Positions 40,672 through 50,824 are shown, numbered from the stretch's first letter. The stretch is DNA of 64,000 nucleotides from Clostridia bacterium (GCA_017616695.1 JAFZXN010000044.1:27700-91699); one strand, 5' to 3'. A program made the numbers and translations. The notes: generated by a model from the letters alone, not told the origin.

Positions 40672-43212
40672 ATGAAAAACAAGCTTTTGGTTTTATCGAT
40701 AATAGTCTTAACGCTGTCGCTTCTTGCGGCAACGGGCGCCGCCGTGTTTTCTTCAAGGTCGGTGGGCGTTACGGCAGAGCCGACCGAGGACGTTTACGGC
40801 GTCGATTTAGCTTACGGCAGGCGAGTGGTCTCCACGGGCAATACCGACGATTACTTCAATACCAAAGCCGTGGACGGTAACCCCGAAACACGTTACGCCG
40901 CTAATCCCGACGACGACGCGTATTTTTACGTCGACCTCGGCTCGGTGGAAAACGTCAAACGAGTCGTCATCGATTGGGAGACGGCGTTTGCAAGCGAGTA
41001 TTATATTGAAATGTCTATGGACGCCGTTACCTGGACGACCGTCGCCGACGTTAAAAACACGGTCAAAACGAAGGACGATATAGTCTTTCCTTGCTATCTC
41101 GAAACGCGTTTCGTTAAATTTCAGGGCGTAAAGAGAGCTACCGAGTGGGGCTATTCTTTCTATTCGTTTGAAGTGTACGGGGTAAAAAGCCTTGCCGTCG
41201 GCGGGGAAGTGGTAGAAGTGTCTTCCAACGAGAACGAAGACGTCCTCAATAAAAGCTATATCATCGACAACGACGCCGCCACGCGCTGGGCGTCGAATAA
41301 CAGTGCGGGCGACGGGCAATATTTCATCGTCAACCTGAAAGAGCAAAAGAGCTTCGATATCGTCAAGATACGTTGGGAAGTCTCTTTTGCCCGCCGCTTC
41401 GAGATATTTGCTTTTGACCGTTCTGCCGATACCGCGCCGTCAAGAGACGACGACGGGTGGGTAAGTCTCGTCCGTTCGGACGTGGGGCTCGGAGAAGTGG
41501 ACTCTTTCGCTTTAAGCGAAAACGTGGCCGCAAGGTATTTAAAGGTCGAACTTATCCAGCGCGAAACTTACGAACAGACCAAAAAGAACGGAAGATTTCC
41601 GTGGGATTCCACCTTCTCGGTATACTCTTTCGAGCTTTACGATAGCGGAGATATAGTTTCGGTGCCGCTCGGCTCGGTGATGGAGTTTTCCAAAAACAGC
41701 CCCGCCTGGTGCGCTATGTCGAACGTGACGTTAAACCCCACGGGGCTTATTCTCGCGCCCATAGGTTCTCCTCGCGAGGCCGACGGCGTAGTTACCGATA
41801 TGAACAGCATAAGTGGCGGCGATATCCCCGGTTTCGAGTCGTACGGAACTTACAATCCCGCGGTGGTCTACGATAACGAAAATCATATCTTTCACATGAT
41901 CTACCGCGCCGAGCTTCCCGACAATTTCAGGTATTACTTTATGAGCTATCCGGGCGGAAAATACGAACTCGGGCACATGTCCGTTCTCGCGTACGCGTAT
42001 TCTTACGACGGCGTGAATTATATAAGAGGCGACAGTAACCCCATAGCCTGGCCGACCACGGACGACGAAAAGGGCGGCGGGCTCGAAGATCCGCGTATGT
42101 TCAAAGTGGAAAACGACGTCAACCGCGGCGGCAGAACGACTTATTATATAACTTACACCATGTACGACAACTCCGTCACGCGCGAAGGCATCGTCTATAC
42201 TTTCGATTTCAAGACGTTTTACAAGCAGGGAAGGCTCGCGCCCGATTACGGCAGCGCTCATAAATCGGGCACGTTCGTCTGCGATCCCGAAGGCAACGCC
42301 GTTATGATAAACGATCCGCGCCCCGGTAAAACGGGCAAGGTCTATATTTGCTATATGAAGGACGGCGGCTATACCCGCGTAGGCTTTACGAAGGACGTTT
42401 TAAGGATAAACGCCGAAGACTTCGTAGATATAGACACGGCGGGATTCGGCAACAACCATATCGAGGCGATAACTAAGGGCAACGAATCCTGTATGGCGCT
42501 TACCAATATCTACGGCGAAGACGACGAGGATATCTATCTTATGTACGGCGGCGGAAGATTAAGTAACGGCGACCTTCAGTATATGCAGCCCAACGTCAAC
42601 GGTTGGTTTTACGCGCTCGGCGTTTTGAAAACGACCAAATCAAATCCGTTCGAGCTTACCAATTACGCGCTCGATCTCGACGAGCCCACGATGTATCCCA
42701 CGGATACCAACAAGATAGATTACGGCCTTTTCGATAAGTGTATGTTTGCCGACACGATGATCCGTCACGACAACGTGTGGTATTTTTACTACGGCGCGGG
42801 GGATATGTACGTCGGCCTTGCAACGGCGAGAGGCGACTTTTCCGCGGGCGCCGCCCAATACTCGTACGATACCGGAACGGGCGTTCTGACCGCCTTTACG
42901 AAGGCTCTCAATAAAAAGTACGGCGAAGACAAAACGGCGTATTCCGTCAAGTTTACGGCCGAGGTGTATTCGCTCGGCGGCGAAAAGTTATACTCTTGCG
43001 AAAAGGATTATACCATAGCCCACTTTACCGAGACCGATATGGGTATTTATTCTTCCGGTGAGGACGTGGATATTTCGATAGATCTTTCAGATTTTAGCGT
43101 AAGCGAATATTACGTCGTGACTTACTTAAAAGACGCCGAAAGCGGTGAGATACTGAACAATAAGTCGACGTATACGGTCGTAAACGGCATTACGGAGAGT
43201 GTTATAAAGTGA
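40672..43212 (+). CDS. Secreted GH130-type enzyme with two CBM32/discoidin domains
   Basis: 846 residues with an N-terminal signal peptide (about 1-32) and no clear lipobox. Two F5/8 type C (CBM32-like) domains follow, about 42-170 (KAVDGNPETRYAAN, FYVDLGSVENVKRVVIDWE) and about 178-335 (YIIDNDAATRWASN, FDIVKIRWE). A beta-propeller from about 350 carries TYNPAVVYD and the GGGLEDPRMF motif (about 466-475), which is the GH130 signature around the proton donor. GH130 enzymes are often cytoplasmic phosphorylases; extracellular members are expected to be hydrolases, as phosphate is scarce outside. It is translated 1 nt after GH125, so the two enzymes probably act in sequence on surface mannans. 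Confidence 0.85.
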   Translation: MKNKLLVLSIIVLTLSLLAATGAAVFSSRSVGVTAEPTEDVYGVDLAYGRRVVSTGNTDDYFNTKAVDGNPETRYAANPDDDAYFYVDLGSVENVKRVVIDWETAFASEYYIEMSMDAVTWTTVADVKNTVKTKDDIVFPCYLETRFVKFQGVKRATEWGYSFYSFEVYGVKSLAVGGEVVEVSSNENEDVLNKSYIIDNDAATRWASNNSAGDGQYFIVNLKEQKSFDIVKIRWEVSFARRFEIFAFDRSADTAPSRDDDGWVSLVRSDVGLGEVDSFALSENVAARYLKVELIQRETYEQTKKNGRFPWDSTFSVYSFELYDSGDIVSVPLGSVMEFSKNSPAWCAMSNVTLNPTGLILAPIGSPREADGVVTDMNSISGGDIPGFESYGTYNPAVVYDNENHIFHMIYRAELPDNFRYYFMSYPGGKYELGHMSVLAYAYSYDGVNYIRGDSNPIAWPTTDDEKGGGLEDPRMFKVENDVNRGGRTTYYITYTMYDNSVTREGIVYTFDFKTFYKQGRLAPDYGSAHKSGTFVCDPEGNAVMINDPRPGKTGKVYICYMKDGGYTRVGFTKDVLRINAEDFVDIDTAGFGNNHIEAITKGNESCMALTNIYGEDDEDIYLMYGGGRLSNGDLQYMQPNVNGWFYALGVLKTTKSNPFELTNYALDLDEPTMYPTDTNKIDYGLFDKCMFADTMIRHDNVWYFYYGAGDMYVGLATARGDFSAGAAQYSYDTGTGVLTAFTKALNKKYGEDKTAYSVKFTAEVYSLGGEKLYSCEKDYTIAHFTETDMGIYSSGEDVDISIDLSDFSVSEYYVVTYLKDAESGEILNNKSTYTVVNGITESVIK

Positions 43213-45293
43213 TGAAAACGATGAAAAATAATAAGATAATATTGATTTTGATCCTTATCGTCGCTTTGTCGGCTTTGGTCGCGTGCGGGGATAACGCGGT
43301 CGATCTGCCCGTCAAACCTTTAACGCCGACAGGTCTTAAAGTCGAAAGCGGCCGCCTTATGTGGAACGCTGTCGACGGTGCGGACGGATACCTCGTTTTT
43401 TATAACGGCGAAGCGTTTGCGCCCGAAAGTAACTTTTACGTTCTTCCCGACGAGCTTTTCGGGGAAACGACGTTTACGGTGACCGCCGTAAAAAGCGGGC
43501 GGTCTTCCGACAAGGCGGAATTAAAAACTTTCGTACCGTCAAGGCTCAAAGCGCCGAAAAATCTTCGGCAGGAAGATAACGTCATCCGTTGGGACGCGGT
43601 CGCTTCGGCGGAATATTATATCGTAAGGATAAACGGCGAAGAGTACAGGGCGGACAGTAACGAATACGTCATAGAAGAAGGCGTTAAAGGCAGCGTCAGC
43701 GTGCTTGCCGCGGGCAACCTGCAAGGAACTATCCTATCGAGCGAGTATTCCGAAGAACTCGTTTTAAAGACCGTTCTCGCCGTTCCCGACGGCATATATT
43801 ATTACGGCGGTTTTATTAAATGGAACGCCGTCGAAAACGCCGACGGTTATATCGTTACGATAAACGGAAGCGAGACGAGAGTAACGAAAAACGAGTTCTC
43901 CGTCAAATATCTTTACTGCGGCGATACGGACGTTAAAGTCAAAGCCGTCAGCGACGATGCGGGCGTGTATCCTTCCGCGGAAAAGAGCCAAAGGCTGTAT
44001 ATAGAAAAATTTGCGCTCGAAACTCCGAGAAATCTTACGATCGCGGGAAATATCGTCACGTTCGACGCAGTAGTCGGCGCAACGGCTTACGAGATATACT
44101 TCGACGGCGAATTGTACGAAACGACGACCGCCGCCTCGTGTACTGTTCCCGAAACGAGCGTTTCTTACGTACAGGTCAGGGCGATCTCCGACACCGCGGA
44201 CGGCTCGGCTTTGAGCGAGAAGGTCGTATTCGATTACATTTCGATAACGACCGAAGAGGAGCTCGTCGCAATGAAGGAATACGGCTGCTATAAGCTCGAA
44301 AGCGATATCGTTATGACGAGCGAACGTATCCCCGTAACTTTTTGCGGCGCGCTGGACGGCAACGGACACACGATTTCAAACGTAGTCATAGTTTCGGATA
44401 AGGCCAAAGTCGGGTTCTTCTCAAGGCTTGAAAACGCAACGATAAAAGACCTTAAAATAAAGGGAAGTATAAGCGTGAATACCTTGGAGGCCGGCGCCGC
44501 GGTCGGCTCCGTTGCCGGCGAATGTTGCGGCTCGACGGTCAAAAACTGCGAGATCGATTTTTCGATAAACGTAACTACGGGTAACGGGATAGGCGTCGTT
44601 GGCGGCGCGGTCGGCGTTTTTGAAAATTCTTCCGCCGAAAAAGTGGTCTTTAAAGGCAATATCGAAACGCATAACGCTGTGACGGGCGGATTTATCGGCA
44701 AGGCGAAAGATCCCGTAGAGATAAATTACGTCAAAAACTGCCGCGTGGAGGCTACCGTAAACGCTATCGGCGGCGAACAGGCTGCCTGCGGCGGATTTAT
44801 CGGTTATTTCACGGATAATTGCCTTGAGATCTCCGCTTGCTACGCCGATTGCACCGTTACGGGGCCGAGCTACGTCGGCGGGTTCGTCGGATATATGGGT
44901 TCGGGCAGGATAAGCGATTGCTATTCCAAAGGAAGCGTCGCGGCGACCAACGAGGGGCTTTGCCACGTCGGCGGATTTATCGGCAGGCTGGAAGGCTACA
45001 ATAACGGCGTGACGCGCTGCATAGCGATGGCACAAGTCGAAACACAGGCGACAGGCGCATATACCCTCGTCGGCGGGTTCGTCGGCAGGACGGTCGGCGG
45101 AAATTACAACAGCGCCGTGTACGAAGACTGTTTTTACGATTCGACCGTAAACGATATGGACAGGATCGGCAGCGGCAGGGGCGACGGCATTCTTGCAAAG
45201 TCTACCGAAGAACTGAAAACGGCCTCCGCTTTCGACCGCTACGATAGTTCCGTCTGGGATATTTGCGACGGGCAGTTGCCTTCGCTCAAATGA
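43212..45293 (+). CDS. Lipoprotein with fibronectin-III-like domains and GLUG repeats
   Basis: About 693 residues. The ATG at 43212 overlaps the previous stop (TGATG); a GTG one codon earlier and an ATG at 43221 are alternatives. The signal peptide ends SALVAC. Residues about 35-345 hold four short fibronectin-III-like units built around GLKVESGRLMWNAVDGADGY-type sequence (also NLRQEDNVIRWDAVASAEYY). The C-terminal half (about 370-650) is a beta-helix-like array of GLUG motifs (VGGFVGYMGSGRISDCYSKG, VGGFIGRLEG, VGGFVGRTVGG). Such proteins are adhesins or glycan-binding factors. No catalytic residues can be proposed. It is the last gene of its operon, before the terminator at 45349. Confidence 0.8.
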   Translation: MKTMKNNKIILILILIVALSALVACGDNAVDLPVKPLTPTGLKVESGRLMWNAVDGADGYLVFYNGEAFAPESNFYVLPDELFGETTFTVTAVKSGRSSDKAELKTFVPSRLKAPKNLRQEDNVIRWDAVASAEYYIVRINGEEYRADSNEYVIEEGVKGSVSVLAAGNLQGTILSSEYSEELVLKTVLAVPDGIYYYGGFIKWNAVENADGYIVTINGSETRVTKNEFSVKYLYCGDTDVKVKAVSDDAGVYPSAEKSQRLYIEKFALETPRNLTIAGNIVTFDAVVGATAYEIYFDGELYETTTAASCTVPETSVSYVQVRAISDTADGSALSEKVVFDYISITTEEELVAMKEYGCYKLESDIVMTSERIPVTFCGALDGNGHTISNVVIVSDKAKVGFFSRLENATIKDLKIKGSISVNTLEAGAAVGSVAGECCGSTVKNCEIDFSINVTTGNGIGVVGGAVGVFENSSAEKVVFKGNIETHNAVTGGFIGKAKDPVEINYVKNCRVEATVNAIGGEQAACGGFIGYFTDNCLEISACYADCTVTGPSYVGGFVGYMGSGRISDCYSKGSVAATNEGLCHVGGFIGRLEGYNNGVTRCIAMAQVETQATGAYTLVGGFVGRTVGGNYNSAVYEDCFYDSTVNDMDRIGSGRGDGILAKSTEELKTASAFDRYDSSVWDICDGQLPSLK

Positions 45294-45348
45294 TCGGTCT
45301 TTGCCGTTTTTTACCTAAAACAATTTATCAATAACGGCGTAAAAAACG

Positions 45349-45396
45349 AGGGGCTGTTGCAGTTGATAAAATCAGCTTGCAACAGCCCCTTTTTTA
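45349..45396. terminator. Strong bidirectional terminator between convergent genes
   Basis: Perfect 13-bp stem AGGGGCTGTTGCA (45349-45361) / TGCAACAGCCCCT (45378-45390). A T run follows on the plus strand (to 45396) and CGTTTTTT on the minus strand, so it serves both the GLUG lipoprotein and the ArsR-type regulator. Confidence 0.93.
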
Positions 45397-45443
45397 ATCC
45401 GAAAGAGCCGTTTATCGCCTTATAGGCGGGTTTTTACCGTAAA

Positions 45444-46403
45444 TTATTCTTCGTAAGTCGTGGTAAGGCATATATCCTGCGGGTAGTCGCCGAAGCTCGC
45501 GCCGAAGACGTTGAACCCGCCGATGTGCTCGGCGGTGGCTTTATTGCCGAATGAAAACTCGATACGATTGCCGGAAGATAAGTCGAGTTTGTCTATAGTC
45601 GTTTTGTTTTGCTTTTCTATACCGTTCACGCTGACGCCCTTGTCGTCGATCGAAAGGGTGATAAGGTCGCCGTGCTGAGTCAAAACGTCCGACCACCATT
45701 CGGGGTTGAGCCTGCCTCTTCTGTCGCCGTAATCGCCTTTTAAGGTGACGGTCGTAAGTTCCGCGCCGTTGAGCCAGAAAGTAACGTCCGACAGATAATC
45801 GTTGTTATAATAGGGCGCCTCGGAGCAAATTTCGAGCGTGAACGCAAGTTTTTTCACTTTGCGGAGCTTACACAGCCTGTTGCTGAACATATAAGTTATT
45901 ATCCCGTTCGGCGTGAAAACGAGTTGGGCGTCCGATCGGCTGGCATGGAAAATATCGTCGCCGAGCTTATTGTATATCCTTTCGGAAGTCGCGAAGTTTA
46001 TCTCGTCGCCGACAAAATCGTGATACGCCCCGACGGAGACCGACTGCACTTCCTGCGCCTCGCGGACTTCGTCGGCGTCCAGGCGGTAATAAAAACACAA
46101 GTTGGCGTCGTGGAGCTTTCTCGTGACCATTCGCGTGGTCCCCGACGAGGTCGATCTGTACGAAATATTGACGATATCGGCCTTTTCCATTTTTTCGAGG
46201 TGAAACAGTAACGTCGTCGTCGGGATATCGAGCGTTTTAACAAGTTCCGACACGGAATACCCGTACGGGGGAGTGTTGAGCCGCCGCAGTATTTTAAGGC
46301 GTACGGGGCTTGAAAGCGCCGTGCAAAGGTCGGCTATCGCGCCGACGTCTTCTTCGTTTTTCAGATCGAGAAAGATCGATCTTCTGTCGTTGGAATACTT
46401 CAT
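45444..46403 (-). CDS. ArsR-type winged-helix regulator with C-terminal beta-rich domain (paralogue 1)
   Basis: 319 residues. The N-terminal winged helix (about 20-95) reads LCTALSSPVRLKILRRLN, then SVSELVKTLDIPTTTLLFHL. A C-terminal domain of about 190 residues contains ELC-type strands and the conserved run GDYGDRRGRLNPEWWSDVLT, and ends with GGFNVFGASFGDYPQDI. The same C-terminal domain occurs in the regulator at 50966-51898. The domain may sense a ligand, perhaps a sugar, but this is inference. It is divergent from the five-domain SGNH gene, a likely target. The start is the ATG at 46403 with AGAGGCG upstream. Confidence 0.82.
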   Translation of the reverse strand: MKYSNDRRSIFLDLKNEEDVGAIADLCTALSSPVRLKILRRLNTPPYGYSVSELVKTLDIPTTTLLFHLEKMEKADIVNISYRSTSSGTTRMVTRKLHDANLCFYYRLDADEVREAQEVQSVSVGAYHDFVGDEINFATSERIYNKLGDDIFHASRSDAQLVFTPNGIITYMFSNRLCKLRKVKKLAFTLEICSEAPYYNNDYLSDVTFWLNGAELTTVTLKGDYGDRRGRLNPEWWSDVLTQHGDLITLSIDDKGVSVNGIEKQNKTTIDKLDLSSGNRIEFSFGNKATAEHIGGFNVFGASFGDYPQDICLTTTYEE

Positions 46404-46469
46404 ATATTTTCGCCTCTGATAAGTTTTTTATCGGCAAAAGTCCGCCTATAATGCCGTTATCGCATAATT

Positions 46470-46498
46470 ATTATAGCATAACCGCCGCGGCGCGGCAA
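46470..46498 (-). promoter_or_regulatory. Promoter of the first ArsR-type gene with palindrome in the spacer
   Basis: On the minus strand TTGCCG (46493-46498), 17-nt spacer, TATAAT (46470-46475) with an extended TG. The spacer contains the 10-bp palindrome CGCCGCGGCG (46483-46492), suitably placed for autoregulation. Confidence 0.65.
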
Positions 46499-46584
46499 GC
46501 GTTTCAACGGGACTTAAACTACAAAAATAGTTTATTTTGTTACTTTTTTCTATTTTTATAAACAAACGAATTTTTGAATTGATA

Positions 46585-46613
46585 TTGACAAACGGGCTTA
46601 ATAATGATATATT
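46585..46613 (+). promoter_or_regulatory. Promoter of the tandem SGNH gene
   Basis: TTGACA (46585-46590), 17-nt spacer, TATATT (46608-46613). The -10 box is 33 nt before the ATG. Confidence 0.8.
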
Positions 46614-46646
46614 TAAGGCGAATTTAAAAGGAGCATTGTCGAAAGA

Positions 46647-49600
46647 ATGAAAAAATTAATGGTTTTGATCTGTTCTGTAATGATGATCGCGTCGCTTGCT
46701 TTTTCGTTCGCGGCCTGTAAAGGCGACGAAGGCGGAAAACCGAGTGGCGACGTATCCGAAAAATCCGTAATTACCTCCGTTGAAACTTCCGACGGCGAAA
46801 GCGCGGACGAAAGCTTTGACTACAGTTCCGCGACGAGCGAAGTCGGCGGTTCTTCGGAAGGATCCGGAAGCGCCGACCAAAGCGGCGATGATAGCAGCGG
46901 CGGCACCACCCCGATAGTGGAACCCGAAGACGACGGCGTTATGAGCGTTCTGTTCCTCGGCAACAGTCTGATGTTCTTCAACGATTTTTACGATATTTTC
47001 GAGAACATGGCAATAGCCGCGGGCAAAAACGTATTCGTCCGTTCGGTAACGCAGGGTTCTGCGACCATAACGAAGTTTGCCGATCCGACGAGCGATATCG
47101 GTAACCAGACTTACAAATATCTGCAAAGTTCCATACAGTGGGACTACGTTATTCTCGAACCTTCGAGAAGGACCACGCCTTACGACAACACCGTTCGTCA
47201 GTCGGAAATAGAGGCGGCAAAAAGGCTGAGCGCTTTAGCCGCGCAAAAAGGCACGAAGACTTTGTTGTATTCTGTCTGGGGTTTCAACTCGGGCGCTATG
47301 ACCATTTATAAAGTCGTGGACGGGTACAATATGACTTCGATAGGTTCCAAGGCGATAAGCCATTCCGGCCACGCCAAATTCCTGCACGATTTTAACGTGG
47401 AAGTTTCCGAGGCCATCGGCGGCGCGCCGCTGACGAGAACGGGGCTTGCGTTTGAAAACTGCATGGAAGACTATCCCGACATCAACCTTTACGCGTCCGA
47501 CAACGCGCACCCCTCGCTCGAAGGCTCCTTCCTTGCGGCGTGCACCGTTTACGACGCCATCTACGGCGAACCGAGCGCGGCTACCGGTTATACGCAGGGC
47601 ATATCTTCCGCCGCGAGACTTTGTAAGATAGCCGACGAGACCGTTCTCGATAACAGAACGCCCGACATAACCTTTACCCCCGAAGACAGCCCGAATATCG
47701 GCGCGTATAAGATACTTATCGTTGGTTCGAGCCTTATGTCCAACCACGCCATAGCCGACGTTTTCGCCAATTTGTGGCAGGCGGCGGAAGGGCGTGAAGT
47801 TTACGCGGAATATTTAAGAAGTTCGTCGTTTACTTTCCACGATCTTCTGAACGAGAACACCGACCTCGGCTTACGCTACAGGCTGTCCGAAGTCAAATGG
47901 GACGCTATCGTCCTGCAGTTGACGCGTCGAATGACCATATCGAGTACGGCGGTACAGACGTCTGAATTCCAGGCGCTTCGCACGATAGTTCCGATGCTCA
48001 AGGAAAACACCGAAAACATAACTTTATTCACGCTCAACAGCTCTTCAAATCCCTCGATATTCACCGTTTCGGGCGACGGAAGTTACGTCAAGACGGACAA
48101 TAAAGAAACTTGCACCGCTGCCGAAGGCACCGAGTATTTTGCCGAACTTGCAACGCAGTGGTCGAACGATTTCGGCATCAAAAAGACCTTGTACGGCAAC
48201 GCGTATATCGAATACGGCGGCGGCGACGACGCTACGCTCGGTTATATGCAGGCGTGCAGTTTATACAACACCTTTACGGGTAAGGGCGTTCCCAACGAAT
48301 GCACCTTCTACAACGGGCTCGACGCCGCTACCGCCGCAAGAGTAAGAGCGGTCGCCGAAAAATACTGTATCGACCAGAAAGAGCCCGACCTCGAAAAGGA
48401 TTATAAGTTACTCGTACTCGGTTCGAGCTTTATGTCCAGCTATAGTCTGCCGAGCGTATATCAGTCGCTCGCGTTTGCGGCGGACGGTTCTTTGGTCAAC
48501 ACCGTAAAGATACTCGACGGTTCCTTCACCATTCAGATGATCGCCGACGAAGACGAAGACAGGGCTCAACAGATGCGCACGGCTTTGTTCGAGAACAATT
48601 TCGACGCGATAGTCATTCAGCTGACGCGCCGATGCACGATATCGAGCCCGGAAGTTGCCGAAGCCGAACTTGCCGCGCTCCGCGAGATCCTGCCGCTACT
48701 TAAAGCCAACACCCCGAACGTCAGCCTGTTCCTTTTGGACAGCGAAAAGAATCCTACGAGATTTACGGTCAACGCCGCGGGCAAGATAGATTATCTGTAC
48801 GACGGGACGGGCGCCAAAGTCAAAGAGGGCGAAGGACATACCGCCGCTATCGGAACGCAGTATATGGCGGACGTTGCCAAAGCCTGGGCGGACGAACTCG
48901 ATATCGGCGTTATCTATTACGGTAGCACCTTCCTCGAATACACCAAAGACGCGGCCTATACGGGCGAAGTCACCGAAGAGATAGGCTATCTGAGAGCTTG
49001 CTGTATGTATAACGTCGTAAACGGTGAGATACCCGCTTCCTGCGCCGAGTACAACGGCTTGACCGAGGCAAAGGCGATGCTTCTCCGTTCGTATGCGGAA
49101 AACGCCGGCACCTATCCCGTCGCCGAAGAGCCCGAAGGCCCCGTAACTCCCGAAGGCGAATACAATATGCTCGTTTTGGGTTCCGACCTTATAAGCAATC
49201 ACTCGCCCGAAACTCCGCTCGCGTCGATGATGCTTTCGCTTGAGAAACTTACTTTAAACACCACTTATCTTACGAGCTCCAACTTCGTTATAAGATCGCT
49301 CGTTTCGGAAGATACCGACCTCGGTATGAGAAACGCGCTTGCCGACAAGACCTGGGACGCCATAGTTATTCAGATGACGCGCCGTATGAGCCCGTCGGGA
49401 GCGGCCGTGGAAGCTTCCGAGCTTGCCGCGCTCACCGAGATAATGCCGCTACTTAAAGCCAACACGGAAAACGTTTATCTTATCTATCTCAACGGCACGG
49501 CGACGCCCGAAGTTTATACCGTTGACGACGGAGGCGCTTACGTTTCTGCCGGCACGTCGGAAGAAAACGTTTCCGCCGCCGATACCACGAGCTACTACGA

Positions 49601-50558
49601 CGCCACCGCAAAAGCGTGGGCGGAAGAGCTTTCGATAGGCTATATCCCTTACGGGCGCGCCTATCTCGAATACAACGGTTCGACGGGCAGCGCTATCGGA
49701 TATATCCGCGCCTGCTGCTACTATAACGTTCTCACTCAAAAGACCATACCCGCTTCCTGCACCGAATACAACGGTCTGTCCGAATCGGCGGCTTTGAGAA
49801 TGAGAGGCTATGCGGAAAAATACTGCTTGCCCAAAGAAGAAGATCCCAACGAGAATAAGTTCAATATCCTGATAATCGGCGCTCCGAACATCGTTACGAG
49901 CTATTCGATGGGCGAAGTCTTCGGCGCTATCGTAGCCGAACAGGACGGCATAACGGTAAACGTCGAATATATCTCCAACACCTCGTACGCGCTCGCGCTC
50001 ATGGTAAACGAGATGGACGACCTCGGTTTAAGGACCAAACTTGCCGCTACCAAGTGGGACGCTATCGTCGTTCAGATAACCCGCCGTCTCACGCCTAACG
50101 CCGCGGATATCGAAGCTTCCGAGCTTGCCGCGCTCAAAGTCGTGGCGCCTTTGATGCTCGCCAACACAGAAAACGTGTATCTCTTCGCGCCCAACTGCGA
50201 CTCCTCGCCTACGATGTTCTACGTCAAGGAAGACGGTTCTTACGCCAAGACGGGCGGTAAAGACACCTGCACCGCCGCGGAAGGCATAGCGTATTATAAC
50301 ACCATCGCCACCGCCTGGTCTTTGGAAACGGGCGTTAAAGTCATCAGATACGGCAGCGCTTATCAGGAATACACTTCGAGAACGGAGGCCGGCGTAGGCT
50401 ACCTGCAGGCGTGCTGCGTATACTACGCGACCATGGGCAAGCAGATATCCGACGATACTGCCGCCGTAAACGGACTTACTTTAGATAAAGCCGCTTTGCT
50501 CCGCGGCTACGCTTACGAATATTGCCTGATACCCGCAGACGACGATCAGGGCGAGTAA
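46647..50558 (+). CDS. Lipoprotein with five tandem SGNH-like domains
   Basis: 1303 residues. The signal ends SFAAC (Cys about 24), then a Ser/Gly/Asp linker to about 98. Five SGNH-hydrolase-like units begin near residues 102, 353, 585, 839 and 1072, about 230-255 residues each. The first keeps LFLGNSLMF (catalytic Ser) and SDNAHPS (Asp/His). Units 2 and 3 keep VGSSLMSN and LGSSFMSS, unit 4 has LGSDLIS and unit 5 IGAPNIV, and none of units 2-5 has a recognisable DxxH. All of units 2-5 share WDAIVxQxTRRxxxS and ELxAL. Only unit 1 appears able to act as an esterase; the rest may bind acylated glycan. The ATG has AAAGGAG 13 nt upstream, slightly distant. It is monocistronic and divergent from an ArsR-type regulator. 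Confidence 0.85.
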   Translation: MKKLMVLICSVMMIASLAFSFAACKGDEGGKPSGDVSEKSVITSVETSDGESADESFDYSSATSEVGGSSEGSGSADQSGDDSSGGTTPIVEPEDDGVMSVLFLGNSLMFFNDFYDIFENMAIAAGKNVFVRSVTQGSATITKFADPTSDIGNQTYKYLQSSIQWDYVILEPSRRTTPYDNTVRQSEIEAAKRLSALAAQKGTKTLLYSVWGFNSGAMTIYKVVDGYNMTSIGSKAISHSGHAKFLHDFNVEVSEAIGGAPLTRTGLAFENCMEDYPDINLYASDNAHPSLEGSFLAACTVYDAIYGEPSAATGYTQGISSAARLCKIADETVLDNRTPDITFTPEDSPNIGAYKILIVGSSLMSNHAIADVFANLWQAAEGREVYAEYLRSSSFTFHDLLNENTDLGLRYRLSEVKWDAIVLQLTRRMTISSTAVQTSEFQALRTIVPMLKENTENITLFTLNSSSNPSIFTVSGDGSYVKTDNKETCTAAEGTEYFAELATQWSNDFGIKKTLYGNAYIEYGGGDDATLGYMQACSLYNTFTGKGVPNECTFYNGLDAATAARVRAVAEKYCIDQKEPDLEKDYKLLVLGSSFMSSYSLPSVYQSLAFAADGSLVNTVKILDGSFTIQMIADEDEDRAQQMRTALFENNFDAIVIQLTRRCTISSPEVAEAELAALREILPLLKANTPNVSLFLLDSEKNPTRFTVNAAGKIDYLYDGTGAKVKEGEGHTAAIGTQYMADVAKAWADELDIGVIYYGSTFLEYTKDAAYTGEVTEEIGYLRACCMYNVVNGEIPASCAEYNGLTEAKAMLLRSYAENAGTYPVAEEPEGPVTPEGEYNMLVLGSDLISNHSPETPLASMMLSLEKLTLNTTYLTSSNFVIRSLVSEDTDLGMRNALADKTWDAIVIQMTRRMSPSGAAVEASELAALTEIMPLLKANTENVYLIYLNGTATPEVYTVDDGGAYVSAGTSEENVSAADTTSYYDATAKAWAEELSIGYIPYGRAYLEYNGSTGSAIGYIRACCYYNVLTQKTIPASCTEYNGLSESAALRMRGYAEKYCLPKEEDPNENKFNILIIGAPNIVTSYSMGEVFGAIVAEQDGITVNVEYISNTSYALALMVNEMDDLGLRTKLAATKWDAIVVQITRRLTPNAADIEASELAALKVVAPLMLANTENVYLFAPNCDSSPTMFYVKEDGSYAKTGGKDTCTAAEGIAYYNTIATAWSLETGVKVIRYGSAYQEYTSRTEAGVGYLQACCVYYATMGKQISDDTAAVNGLTLDKAALLRGYAYEYCLIPADDDQGE

Positions 50559-50614
50559 TACCCGCTTTTATAAAAGATCGGCAGACGTATCGCAATAATA
50601 TCATATCGGTTTTT

Positions 50615-50655
50615 ACGCCGGACGGGAAGTTTTTGTTCCCGTTCGGCGTATTTCT
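50615..50655 (+). terminator. Terminator after the tandem SGNH gene
   Basis: A 14-bp stem (50615-50628 with 50636-50649, one G-T pair) has a 7-nt loop, followed by ATTTCTTTT. The rest of the gap to 50824 shows no gene. Confidence 0.8.
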
Positions 50656-50824
50656 TTTCTAACGTTATAAAAGCACAAGACGTACCGCAAAAACCCGCGT
50701 TTTGCCGCGGTTTTAACTGTCGCGCCGAGCAACGGAAAAAACAATAACGACGGTATCGGAATACGGTAAACTTCGATAAAAGCCGAAGTACAATAAAATT
50801 ATTTTTATTTTTTTAAATTTGCTA

